Part shown: in pieces, positions 16,910 through 25,360 of the stretch
How positions within the stretch are numbered: position 1 is the first letter of the stretch
Layout: each line of letters begins with the position of its first letter
Assembly: GCA_965247995.1 (NCBI GenBank)
Contig: OZ252041.1
Span: forward strand, 930,001-994,000
DNA: 64,000 bases
Direction: 5' to 3'
Source: JASLZO01 sp965247995
Lineage (GTDB): Bacteria > Chloroflexota > Dehalococcoidia > UBA6926
Program-made: the position numbers and the translations under genes
The notes under the pieces: generated by a model
Databases searched by the model: none
The model's input: only the letters and a program-made list of their open reading frames with translations
What the model was told of the DNA's origin: nothing

Positions 16910-17214
16910 TGGCGTTTCGGTGGACGGTTGGTCCGCCCGCTCATCAGTTCTAATCGGTGGAAACCTTTGGGGACAGGGCGAAAGTCCGAGCATTATCGAG
17001 ATATGAAGAGGGTGTTGCAACGGGGTTGTCCGGGGGCGAACATGCGGCGCCGTTCGCACCAATTGTCCCGCGCCTTGCAGCAGTTGACGCGCGAATCGAC
17101 GCCGTCCTAGCCTGACTCGTGGGGTCGGCACCTCAGCCGGGGGTGACGAGGGCGGCCCGCCGGGATCATTGTTCCAATCAATTGGAAAGCCCGCGACTGG
17201 GGGACAGTGGAGCT
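16910..17214. other. fmt-dnaA divergent intergenic region
   Basis: About 305 nt separate the fmt and dnaA starts. It is not AT-rich. I find one 7-of-9 match to a DnaA box (TTATCGAGA near 16995) but no cluster, so there is no basis to call an origin. It holds the palindrome listed separately. Confidence 0.5.
17172..17187. promoter_or_regulatory. TTCCAAT-CA-ATTGGAA inverted repeat before dnaA
   Basis: Perfect 7-bp arms with a 2-nt centre lie 27 nt upstream of the dnaA ATG, in a locally AT-rich spot. The symmetry and position fit an operator for dnaA. It does not match the DnaA box consensus. Confidence 0.45.
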
Positions 17215-18633
17215 ATGCCCACGAATTCAGCGCCGGAGATATGGAAAGCCGCGCTCAGCATCCTCGAACTCCAGGTGAGCTCTGTGGCGTTCGAGACGTG
17301 GTTCCGGGGCACAGCCGGGTATGAGCGAACGGGGAGTTCGTTCACGGTTGGTGTGCCGACGGCGTTTGTGGCGGACTGGTTGGACAAGCGGATGCGATCC
17401 CTGATCGAGCGGACGCTATCGGACCTCCTGCGGCGGCACATCGAGCTTCAGTTCGCGATCATCGAGGAGGGTCCGAGGCCGGCCAACGGCGTGGTTGACG
17501 AGCCTCGCGCGGAACCTTCCTATCCAACCGGTACGGACCATTCTCGTCGGGGGGGTTCCGGCCCGGAGAGGACACCGGCGGCGGCGAGCCGAGTTGCGTT
17601 CCAGCCGAACCCGGAGATGACATTCGAGACCTTCGTCCCAGGGTCGGCGAACCAGTTTGCCTATGCGGCGGCGACCGCGGTGGCCGAGAACCCAGGCGGG
17701 AGTTACAACCCACTGTTCGTCTCAGGGCCATCTGGTCTGGGTAAGACGCACCTGTTGAACGCGGTGGCGAACCGGGCGCGAACCCGAGAAGACCGGACGA
17801 TCATGGCGACGGGCGAGCAGTTCGTGAGCGAGTTCGTGTCGTCGGCGCGGGAGAAGCAGGCGAACCGGTTCGAACGCAGGTACCGATCCGCACAGGTATT
17901 GATTATCGACGACCTTCAGTTTCTCTGTGGGAAGCAGCGCAGCGAGGAGAGTTTCTTCAACACGTGCGCGGCGTTGTTGCGGGAGTCACGGCAGGTGGTC
18001 CTCTCGGCCGACCGTCCCCTGGGCCACTTGCCGTTCACTCACCGGAAGCTGGCGGCGCGGTTTGAGTCGGGGTTGGAGGTGACGCTGACAACGCCGGACG
18101 TGGAGTCGCGCGAGGCGATCCTGGCGTTCAAGGCGTCGCGATCGCCGGTGCCAGTACCTGACGACGTGATCCGGTTCATCGCGGCTCGCCGGTCGGCGAG
18201 CGTCCGGCATATGGAAGGCGAACTGGCACGCGTTATCGCGATGTCGACGCTAATGGAGGAGTCTCTGACGCTGGAACTAGCGGGGCGGGCGCTGACGACC
18301 GGCGAGCCGCAGCGCATTTCAGCGAACGGGAACGGACATGCGCCCGCAGCGTTGATCCACGCAACCGCGTCGTTCTTCCAGGTCTCCCTAGCAGCCTTAG
18401 GCGGTCCCAGCCGGGAGCGCACGATCGTCCACGCCCGGCACGTCGCGATGTACTTGTTGCGCAGCCAGACAGAGCTCTCGTTGCAGCAGATTGGCCGGTT
18501 GCTCGGGAACCGTGACCACACGACCGTACGGCACGGTGTCGAGAAGATGAACCGTCTTTCCACAACGGACGCGTCACTGAACGAGGACCTCGCCTCTATC
18601 ACCAACGCTGCCCCCGACCACTCCCCTCGATAG
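17215..18633 (+). CDS. dnaA: Chromosomal replication initiator DnaA
   Basis: The 472-residue protein has all four DnaA parts. Domain I (1-85) carries the IWKAALSILEL...FETWF motif for helicase loading. Domain II is a low-complexity linker (about 86-135). The AAA+ domain III has Walker A GPSGLGKT (171-178) and Walker B IDDLQFL (231-237). The DNA-binding domain IV has GNRDHTTVRHG (431-441), matching the DnaA signature. Walker A has Pro-Ser where most DnaA proteins have Gly-Val, and 'FTHRKLAARFESGL' differs from the common LRSRFEWGL, so this is a divergent DnaA. The ATG at 17215 follows GGAG and starts exactly at domain I; an upstream GTG (17119) adds 32 unrelated residues. dnaN and recF are not adjacent. 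Confidence 0.92.
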   Translation: MPTNSAPEIWKAALSILELQVSSVAFETWFRGTAGYERTGSSFTVGVPTAFVADWLDKRMRSLIERTLSDLLRRHIELQFAIIEEGPRPANGVVDEPRAEPSYPTGTDHSRRGGSGPERTPAAASRVAFQPNPEMTFETFVPGSANQFAYAAATAVAENPGGSYNPLFVSGPSGLGKTHLLNAVANRARTREDRTIMATGEQFVSEFVSSAREKQANRFERRYRSAQVLIIDDLQFLCGKQRSEESFFNTCAALLRESRQVVLSADRPLGHLPFTHRKLAARFESGLEVTLTTPDVESREAILAFKASRSPVPVPDDVIRFIAARRSASVRHMEGELARVIAMSTLMEESLTLELAGRALTTGEPQRISANGNGHAPAALIHATASFFQVSLAALGGPSRERTIVHARHVAMYLLRSQTELSLQQIGRLLGNRDHTTVRHGVEKMNRLSTTDASLNEDLASITNAAPDHSPR

Positions 18634-18750
18634 ACTTCCCTCCTCCCCACACTTTCCCCTTCGTACTTGCAGTTCAATTGGTCGGTGTCTCCACTCCTCT
18701 ACCTACCTACGACTACAACTCATTCACTAAGCTAGGTCTGGGAAAGATGA

Positions 18751-20034
18751 ATGATTGATAGCGTTGTGATACGGGTTGGGAGTGGCCGCGGAGGCCGGGG
18801 CGTCGTGAGCTTCCGGCGGGAGAAGTATGTCCCGTTTGGGGGCCCAGATGGAGGCGATGGAGGCCGCGGAGGAGACCTGACGGTGGAAGCCGTCGACGAC
18901 CAGGTGACCTTGGATGCATTCAGGCACGGAGGTCGGTATACGGCGAAGAACGGCGAGGATGGCAGATCTAGGAACAAGACGGGTAAGAGCGGTGCTGGTC
19001 TGGTGCTCGGTGTACCCGCAGGCACGATCCTGAGGTGGACCCACGAGGACGGCGAAGAGATGGTCGACCTTGAAGAGGTCGGCGCATCGGTGTTGGTGTG
19101 CCGGGGAGGTGACGGTGGGCGCGGCAATACACGGTTCGCGACGTCGACGAACCGAGCACCGCGGTTGGCGGAGGCTGGCCTCGACGGCGAGGAAGTGGAG
19201 CTAGCGTTCGAGTTGAAGCTGCTGGCGGACGTGGGAATCGCTGGCCTACCGAACGCTGGCAAGTCGAGTCTGTTGGCGGCGGCGTCGGGCGCGACCCCTC
19301 GGATCGGTGCGTACCCGTTCACGACGACGGAGCCAAACCTGGGGGTGGTGAACATCGGGTGGGCAAACCTGATTGTGGCCGACATCCCGGGGATGATCGA
19401 GGGGGCCCACGAAGGGCGGGGCTTGGGAGACCGGTTCCTGCGGCACGTGGAGCGGACGGCGATGCTGATCCACTTGGTCGATGGGGCCAGCGAGGATCCG
19501 GTGGGCGCGTGGCGGACGGTGAACGACGAGCTTCGGCTCTACGGGGAAGGGCTGGACAGTCGTCCGCAGTTGGCGATCGTCAACAAGGTGGATATCCCCG
19601 AGGTCGTGGAAAACCGAGAGGAGATCACGGCGGCGTTCGCGGCTGCAGGGGTCGAGTTAGGCGGCTTCGTGTCCGCGGCGACCGGCGAGGGCGTGATGGA
19701 GGTGATGCGAGCCGCGTATCAGATGGTTACGACGTTGCGGGAGGAGGAGCGGCAGCGGCGGGCGAAGGAGGCCTCTCCGGCGCGTGTCGCGGTGCTGCGG
19801 CCTCAGCCGAGGAACCTGGTCCCGACGGTTGTCCGGCTGCGGGGAGGCGGTTGGCGTCTATCCGACCCTCGTATAGAACGATTGGCTACGGGAGCGAACC
19901 TCGAGGACTCGTTCGTGACGGCGCAGCTCTGGCGAGAACTGAGTCGCATCGGCGCGGTACGGGCGTTGGAAGCAGCCGGCGCGGAGCCGGGCGACGCGGT
20001 ACGGATCGGGAGCGCCGAGATCACGTGGAGGTAG
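18751..20034 (+). CDS. obg: Obg/CgtA GTPase
   Basis: This 427-residue ribosome-associated GTPase acts in 50S subunit maturation and stress response. The glycine-rich Obg fold spans about 1-158. The G domain follows, with G1 GLPNAGKS (165-172), the switch I motif YPFTTTEPNLG, G3 DIPGMIEGA and G4 NKVD. The C-terminal OCT domain (about 345-427) is present, as in Gram-positive Obg. ATG 18751 follows GGGAAAG. Its stop overlaps nadD by 10 nt. Confidence 0.95.
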   Translation: MIDSVVIRVGSGRGGRGVVSFRREKYVPFGGPDGGDGGRGGDLTVEAVDDQVTLDAFRHGGRYTAKNGEDGRSRNKTGKSGAGLVLGVPAGTILRWTHEDGEEMVDLEEVGASVLVCRGGDGGRGNTRFATSTNRAPRLAEAGLDGEEVELAFELKLLADVGIAGLPNAGKSSLLAAASGATPRIGAYPFTTTEPNLGVVNIGWANLIVADIPGMIEGAHEGRGLGDRFLRHVERTAMLIHLVDGASEDPVGAWRTVNDELRLYGEGLDSRPQLAIVNKVDIPEVVENREEITAAFAAAGVELGGFVSAATGEGVMEVMRAAYQMVTTLREEERQRRAKEASPARVAVLRPQPRNLVPTVVRLRGGGWRLSDPRIERLATGANLEDSFVTAQLWRELSRIGAVRALEAAGAEPGDAVRIGSAEITWR

Positions 20035-20678
20035 CGGGGCTGTCCTCGAAGAGGGGAGTCCTTGGGGGGACCTTTGACCCGGTGCACATGGGGCACCTGC
20101 GGATCGCGGAGGAGGCACGCCTCGCGCTTGGACTGGATGGCGTGACGTTCGTCCCGGCGGGGATCCAGTGGATGAAAGCCGGGGCGGAGGTGGCGTCGGC
20201 GTCGGACCGATTGGAGATGGTCAGGCTCGCGATAGAAGGAAACGAGTCGTTCGACGTGTCGGATGTGGAGGTCCAGCGGCCGGGGCCGTCGTACACGGTG
20301 GACACGTTGAAGGCGTTCCGCGCGACGCTGGGCGGGGACACGGAGTTGTATTTCATTCTTGGCCAGGACGCGTTTGCCGAATTGCACCTGTGGAGCCGGC
20401 CGTCGGAGCTGATCGAGCTGTGCCGGCTTGCGGTGATGCCCCGGGTCGATGGTCTGGCTATCGATCTCGGCGGCATGGACGCCCGTGTGGCTGGGGTGTC
20501 GGACCGAACGGTGGTCCTCAGCGATGCACCGCGGATCGAGGTGAGTTCGTCGGAGCTACGATCGCGGTTAGAACGGGGAGAGAGCGTCCGGTACTTGGTG
20601 CCGGACGCTGTCGCGGACTACATCGCGGCGCGCGGCCTCTACGGGACTGGCGGCGCTACTGGTCCTCGAGCGACCTGA
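20025..20678 (+). CDS. nadD: Nicotinate-nucleotide adenylyltransferase
   Basis: The 217-residue enzyme converts nicotinate mononucleotide and ATP to deamido-NAD. It has the nucleotidyltransferase motif GGTFDPVHMGHL near the N-terminus and the C-terminal SSSELRSRL motif (ISSTxIR in other NadD proteins). 'ELYFILGQDAFAELHLW' matches the family substrate loop. The GTG at 20025 lies within the last codons of obg, so the two are coupled; obg-nadD adjacency is common in bacteria. The last 23 nt overlap the 3' end of the opposing era gene. Confidence 0.93.
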   Translation: MEVAGLSSKRGVLGGTFDPVHMGHLRIAEEARLALGLDGVTFVPAGIQWMKAGAEVASASDRLEMVRLAIEGNESFDVSDVEVQRPGPSYTVDTLKAFRATLGGDTELYFILGQDAFAELHLWSRPSELIELCRLAVMPRVDGLAIDLGGMDARVAGVSDRTVVLSDAPRIEVSSSELRSRLERGESVRYLVPDAVADYIAARGLYGTGGATGPRAT

Positions 20679-21582
20679 TGAAGCGCTGGTCGCGGCGCCA
20701 GTCGCGGCGGACCTTGACCCATAGCGTGAGGTAGGCGGGCCGGCCGAGGGTGGCCTCGATCAACGGCCTGGCGGCGGAGCCGATGTCCTTCATCGCCTGA
20801 CCTCCACGGCCGACGAGGATGGCCTTCTGGGAGGACCGGTCGACGAATACCGTGGCCTCGATGAGGTCTTTGCCTCCGCGTTCGGAGGACGCCTCGGTGA
20901 AGTCGTCGATCCGGACGGCGGTGGCGTAGGGCACCTCGTCGCCGAAGCGTTCGAACACCTTCTCACGGATGATCTCGGCGGCGATGAAGCGCTCGGTCCG
21001 GTCGGTGAGTTGGTCGGGCGGGAAGAGGGGGTCGGCCTCGGGGAGGCTGACCACGATGCGATCGATGAGGAGATCAAGGCCGTCGTCGTGGAGGACGCTG
21101 ATCGGGATGACGTCTCGGAACGGGTGGAGGCTGACGTACTCCTCGATGACTGGGAGGAGGGCAGACTTCCGGACCGTATCGACCTTGTTGATGGCGACGA
21201 GCGCGGGCACGGGAGGGTCGGTCACCTCGATCTCTCTGACGATGTCACGCTCGACTTGCCCCGGGGGCTTTGGGGGTTCGACCATGAGAATGACGAGGTC
21301 GGCGCTATCGAGGGCCTCGCGGGCGTGGCGCATCATACCGGACGCGAGGGCGTCGGTGCGTGGCGATGCTGGCCAGCCGGGGGTGTCGAGGAGGCCGAGC
21401 TGGAAGTTGGGTCCGTGCATGACGCCGAGGAGCCGATGGCGGCTGGTCTGCGGTTTGGGGCTAACGGCGGCGAGCTTGGTCCCAAGCAGGACGTTGAGCA
21501 ACGTCGATTTGCCGACGTTCGGGCGGCCGAGTATGGCGACGATCCCGGCGCGGAACGGCGCGGCGGGTCCTGGCTGGGTCAT
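20656..21582 (-). CDS. era: GTPase Era
   Basis: The 308-residue protein has an N-terminal GTPase domain with GRPNVGKST (about 19-27), DTPG and NKVD motifs, and a C-terminal KH domain with the VGRGGQAMKDIG loop that binds the 3' end of 16S rRNA. It acts in 30S maturation. It is convergent with nadD, sharing 23 nt. It may be co-transcribed downstream of gyrB (63 nt gap, same strand). Confidence 0.95.
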   Translation of the reverse strand: MTQPGPAAPFRAGIVAILGRPNVGKSTLLNVLLGTKLAAVSPKPQTSRHRLLGVMHGPNFQLGLLDTPGWPASPRTDALASGMMRHAREALDSADLVILMVEPPKPPGQVERDIVREIEVTDPPVPALVAINKVDTVRKSALLPVIEEYVSLHPFRDVIPISVLHDDGLDLLIDRIVVSLPEADPLFPPDQLTDRTERFIAAEIIREKVFERFGDEVPYATAVRIDDFTEASSERGGKDLIEATVFVDRSSQKAILVGRGGQAMKDIGSAARPLIEATLGRPAYLTLWVKVRRDWRRDQRFIRSLEDQ

Positions 21583-21645
21583 GGCGTGAGCATACGCGCT
21601 CGTTGTTGGCTGGGGCGGGGAGGCGTATGCCGGCGAGGCGGGATG

Positions 21646-24201
21646 TTAGATGTCGAGGTTCTGGACCTGCTGGGCCATCTCCTTGATGAATTTGGCCCGC
21701 GGCGCGACCTCTTCGCCCATAAGCTCCTCGAAGATCTCGGAGGCCTTGATTGCGTCCTCGATCTCGACCTTGAGGAGGGTGCGGTTCTCGGGGTCGAGGG
21801 TGGTGTCCCAGAGCTGGTCGGCGTTCATCTCTCCGAGGCCCTTGTACCGCTGAATAGTGACACCCCGCATGGACTGGTCCTTGACGAGGCTGGGCAGGTC
21901 GAGGAATGAGTTGAGGCGGCTGACGGCCCGCTCGCGCTTGAAGACGGTACCGACGACCGAGAGGTGATCTCGGAGGGCGGTGGCGAGTTCCATCATGCGT
22001 TCGGCGGCTTCGTGCGCGAGGAAGGCACGGTCGATCTTGAGGGACCGGCCGCTTTCGGGGTCCTGAATGACGATGCGGGGGTCGTCACCACCCTCGTCGA
22101 GGGTGATGCGGACCTCGCGTGCGAGGAGGGCTTGTTTGAGCTGGCTGCGTGCGAGGTCTGAGTCGAGGCCGCTGCGTCCGACCTCCAGGGCGTGGGCGGC
22201 GGCGACAAGGAGGGGCCTGGGGTAGCCGTAGTTCTCAAGGTCCTGGATGGCCGTGGCCAGCTTTTTCAGCGTGGGCAAGACGGTCTTGATCTGGGCCTCT
22301 GTGTACAGCAGCTCCGAGTCCTTTTCGGAAGACTCGCGGACGACGAGGCCGCTGAGAGCTTGAGCCTCGAGGTTCCGTTCGAGCTCGTTTTCACCGTAGA
22401 GCCAACTGATGTCGTTCCGGTTGCGGCCGGTGCGCACGCTGAACAACGGCGGTTGAGCGATATAGACGTGGCCGAGGCGGATGAGCGGCTGGAAGTGGCG
22501 GTAAAAGAGGGTGAGGAGGAGCGTGCGGATGTGGGCGCCGTCGACGTCGGCGTCGGTCATGATGATGATCTTCTTGTAGCGGAGACGGGAGACATCGAGC
22601 CCGTCCATGTCGTCGGCTTCTTCGTCCAGGGTGGGAGGAGCGTCGTAGTCCGAGGCGACACCGTTGCCGTTCTCGCTCTTTGCGCTGGCGCCGGTCCCGC
22701 CGAAGCCGACACCAAGGGCGCTGGCGATGGCGCGGATTTCGGTGTGGTCGAAGACCTTGTCGAGGCGGGCCTTTTGGACATTAAGGATCTTGCCGCGGAG
22801 AGGAAGGATGGCCTGGAAGCGGCGGTCGCGGCCCATCTTGGCCGAGCCACCCGCGGAGTCACCCTCGACGAGGAAGAGCTCGCAGTTGTCGGGGTTCTTG
22901 TCGGAGCAGTCGGCGAGCTTCCCCGGCAGGGAGGTCGAGTCGAGGGCGCCTTTCCGGATCACGAGGTCGCGGGCCTTGCGGGCGGCTTCGCGGGCGCGGG
23001 CGGAGGTGAGGGTCTTCTCGACGATCCGCTTGGCTTCGGTGGGGTGTTCTGCGAAGTACGCACTGAGGCCGTCGACGACGAGGCTCTCGACCTGGCCTTT
23101 GACCTCGGCGTTGCCGAGCTTGCCTTTGGTCTGGCCTTCGAACTGTGGCTCTGGGAGCTTGACGCTGACGACGGCAGTGATGCCCTCGCGAACGTCCTCG
23201 CCCTGGAGATTGGGGTCGTCGTCCTTGAAGAGTTTGCTCCGGCGGCCGTAGTCGTTGATGGCGCGGGTGAGCGCGGACCGGATGCCGGTGAGGTGCGTGC
23301 CGCCGTCGACGGTGTGGATGCAGTTGGCGAAGCCGAGGACGGTCTCGGCGAAGCCATCGTTGTACTGCATGGCGACCTCGACGTGGGTACCCTCGATGTC
23401 GCGCTCCAGGTAGATCGGTGTGGCGGGGATGACGGACCGCTGGGCGTTCATGTGCTGGACGAGAGACCGGATGCCGCCTTCGAAGTAGAAGGTGGTCTGG
23501 TCGCCCGTTCGCTCGTCGTCGAACGCGATTTCGAGTCTTGGGTTGAGATATGCCATCTCGCGGAAGCGCTGTGAGAGCGTGGCGAAGTCGTAGTCGCGCT
23601 CCGGGAAGATCTCGGGGTCGGCATCGAAGGAGATGACGGTGCCGTGGACCTCGGTGGGGCCGAGCTCTGTGAGTGAGGTGGTTGCCGCGCCGCGCTCGTA
23701 TTCCTGGGAGTAGGCGACACCGTCGCGGTGGACCTCCACGCGCAGGATTTCCGAGAGGGCGTTCACGACGGATGCGCCGACGCCGTGAAGGCCGCCGGAG
23801 ACTTTGTAGGTGCCGCCGCCGAACTTGCCGCCAGCGTGGAGGGTGGTCATGACGGTCTCGACGCCGGTGAGGCCCGTTGTGGGGTGCTTGTCGATGGGGA
23901 TGCCGCGGCCGTCGTCGCGGACGGTAACGGTCCCGCTGGGAGTGATGGTGACGAAGACGGCGTCGCAGAAGCCGGCCATCGCCTCGTCGACGGCGTTGTC
24001 GACGATTTCATAAACGAGGTGATGGAGGCCGCGCTGGTCGGTACTGCCGATGTACATGCCGGGGCGACGGCGGACGGCCTCGAGGCCTTCCAGGACGGTG
24101 ATGTCGCGGGCGGTGTAGTCGGCGTTCCCGGCCTGATTGCCATTGACGGCGGCCTTGGCGCCGTTCTTGTTTCCGGCCTTGCGGGGGGATTGGGACGTCA
24201 T
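21646..24201 (-). CDS. gyrB: DNA gyrase subunit B
   Basis: The 851-residue protein has the GHKL ATPase domain (VDNAVDEA, DDGRGIP, GLHGVGASVVNALS), the transducer domain, and the TOPRIM domain with EGDSAGGSAKMGRDR and DADVDGAHIRTLL. 'QRYKGLGEMNADQLW' near the C-terminus is typical of GyrB. A low-complexity, Gly/Asp/Glu-rich insertion of about 30 residues sits in TOPRIM between EIRAIASALG and RYKKIIIMTDAD. The ATG (24201) overlaps the TGA of the upstream membrane-protein gene by 4 nt with AGGTGG just before it, so translation is coupled. gyrA is not in the window. Confidence 0.93.
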   Translation of the reverse strand: MTSQSPRKAGNKNGAKAAVNGNQAGNADYTARDITVLEGLEAVRRRPGMYIGSTDQRGLHHLVYEIVDNAVDEAMAGFCDAVFVTITPSGTVTVRDDGRGIPIDKHPTTGLTGVETVMTTLHAGGKFGGGTYKVSGGLHGVGASVVNALSEILRVEVHRDGVAYSQEYERGAATTSLTELGPTEVHGTVISFDADPEIFPERDYDFATLSQRFREMAYLNPRLEIAFDDERTGDQTTFYFEGGIRSLVQHMNAQRSVIPATPIYLERDIEGTHVEVAMQYNDGFAETVLGFANCIHTVDGGTHLTGIRSALTRAINDYGRRSKLFKDDDPNLQGEDVREGITAVVSVKLPEPQFEGQTKGKLGNAEVKGQVESLVVDGLSAYFAEHPTEAKRIVEKTLTSARAREAARKARDLVIRKGALDSTSLPGKLADCSDKNPDNCELFLVEGDSAGGSAKMGRDRRFQAILPLRGKILNVQKARLDKVFDHTEIRAIASALGVGFGGTGASAKSENGNGVASDYDAPPTLDEEADDMDGLDVSRLRYKKIIIMTDADVDGAHIRTLLLTLFYRHFQPLIRLGHVYIAQPPLFSVRTGRNRNDISWLYGENELERNLEAQALSGLVVRESSEKDSELLYTEAQIKTVLPTLKKLATAIQDLENYGYPRPLLVAAAHALEVGRSGLDSDLARSQLKQALLAREVRITLDEGGDDPRIVIQDPESGRSLKIDRAFLAHEAAERMMELATALRDHLSVVGTVFKRERAVSRLNSFLDLPSLVKDQSMRGVTIQRYKGLGEMNADQLWDTTLDPENRTLLKVEIEDAIKASEIFEELMGEEVAPRAKFIKEMAQQVQNLDI

Positions 24202-25127
24202 GGGTTCCACCTCATCGAATCGATCCGGTCGCGGTAGTAGACCATCGCAGCGAGCGTGAGCCCGGTTGCGATGTAGGCGTTTCCGCCGATGGCGGCGATG
24301 GTCACCAGTGAGGCATCCCCCACTCGACCCCAGATGATGCCCATGCCAAAGCCGATTAGACGCACGAGAAAGAACAGGCCGACGGACGGCCACAGGTAGG
24401 TCCGGACGATGCGGGCGCTGGCCTGCAACGACGCGAGCGCGCCATAGCCGGAGACGAAGACGGCGCTCTCCGAGAGGAAGAAGAGGATAACGAGCCAGAG
24501 GACGACGCCTGAGAGGAGCACGATCACGAGTCCGCCGGCTCCGGGAACGATGGCCTCGAAGAGACTCGTGACGAGGGAGGCGACGACCATTCCGGCGGTG
24601 GCGATGCCGAGGACGAGCAGCAGGAGCCGCACGTAATGAGGCGCGGCGGCGAGGAAGGTTCGGTAGATGTCATCGCCGCTCCATGCCGACGGTCGAAGGA
24701 CGCCCTGGACGACGGTTGAGCGGTAGAGCGCGCCGATGAGCACCGCGGCGGCGAAGAAGACGAGGACGAGGGCGATCGCCATAGGCCAGGTCGCGATAGT
24801 GATGGCCGAGGACTCCTGAGCTGATTCGATGATGAAGGGTCGCGACGTGGGCATGACGAGCGCTAGGACGCTGATGAGATTGAAGCCGGTGAGCGATGTG
24901 GTGAGCTGCTCGGCTGCCGGTGCGCCGGCATTGGCGCCGAGGTCGGCGAGGGCTGTGGTCGGAGACCCGAAGACGCCGTCCAATAGGGGGCGGACCGAGA
25001 CTTTGGGGCCGAGCCAAAGGAAGAGGTCAAGGGAGACCGGTATAAGGAGAAATGGGAGATGGAGATGGGTGATTTGAAACCCGGTTGCGACCGAGTCAAT
25101 GAAACCACGGCGCTCGGGGGCATCCAC
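24198..25127 (-). CDS. Multi-pass membrane protein upstream of gyrB
   Basis: The 309-residue protein has about six predicted transmembrane segments (the first near residues 22-40) and no recognised catalytic motif. Its composition and topology resemble the DUF6159-type protein at 26388-27278, but I cannot prove homology. Its last codons overlap the gyrB start (ATGA). The GTG start lies 7 nt after a perfect TATAAT, so the message is probably leaderless. Function unknown. Confidence 0.65.
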   Translation of the reverse strand: MDAPERRGFIDSVATGFQITHLHLPFLLIPVSLDLFLWLGPKVSVRPLLDGVFGSPTTALADLGANAGAPAAEQLTTSLTGFNLISVLALVMPTSRPFIIESAQESSAITIATWPMAIALVLVFFAAAVLIGALYRSTVVQGVLRPSAWSGDDIYRTFLAAAPHYVRLLLLVLGIATAGMVVASLVTSLFEAIVPGAGGLVIVLLSGVVLWLVILFFLSESAVFVSGYGALASLQASARIVRTYLWPSVGLFFLVRLIGFGMGIIWGRVGDASLVTIAAIGGNAYIATGLTLAAMVYYRDRIDSMRWNP

Positions 25128-25133
25128 GAAGGG

Positions 25134-25161
25134 ATTATACCTGAATTCGAAGCTGGTTCAA
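25134..25161 (-). promoter_or_regulatory. Promoter of the membrane protein-gyrB(-era) unit
   Basis: On the minus strand TTGAAC (25156-25161), 16 nt, then a perfect TATAAT (25134-25139). Only 6 nt separate the -10 from the GTG start codon (25125-25127), so transcription should begin at or next to the start codon. The region upstream of the GTG has no Shine-Dalgarno. Confidence 0.65.
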
Positions 25162-25163
25162 AG

Positions 25164-25352
25164 TCACCGAGGCGGGGGGTCCTGGTTCCGGGCGCGGTCC
25201 ATGAAGTAGATGAAACCGCCGGCACACGCGGCGGCGACCAAGGCCACGAGGGGGTTGCCCAGCACGATTGCGGTGAGCGCCAGCGGAGCGCCGAAGACGG
25301 CGCACACGATGGCGACGGCACGCGGGCGGAGGAGGCGTGTGACGCGGCTCAT
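25164..25352 (-). CDS. Small 62-aa membrane protein
   Basis: This short protein has a basic N-terminus (MSRVTRLLRPR), two hydrophobic stretches that look like one hairpin of two transmembrane helices, and a polar Pro-rich tail. The ATG has AGAGG at about 6 nt spacing and lies 8 nt after the YihY-family stop, so it is probably the last gene of that transcript. No family recognised. Confidence 0.6.
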   Translation of the reverse strand: MSRVTRLLRPRAVAIVCAVFGAPLALTAIVLGNPLVALVAAACAGGFIYFMDRARNQDPPPR

Positions 25353-25360
25353 GGGTACCT

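Noticed and set aside
16910..18750. Chromosomal origin next to dnaA
   Set aside because: Only single 7-of-9 matches to the DnaA box were found, no cluster and no AT-rich unwinding region.
22192..24237. Long plus-strand open frames opposite gyrB
   Set aside because: They are antisense shadows of a clearly identified gene, caused by high-GC codon use; their translations have no family motifs. The same applies to frames opposite metK, ahcY and dnaA.
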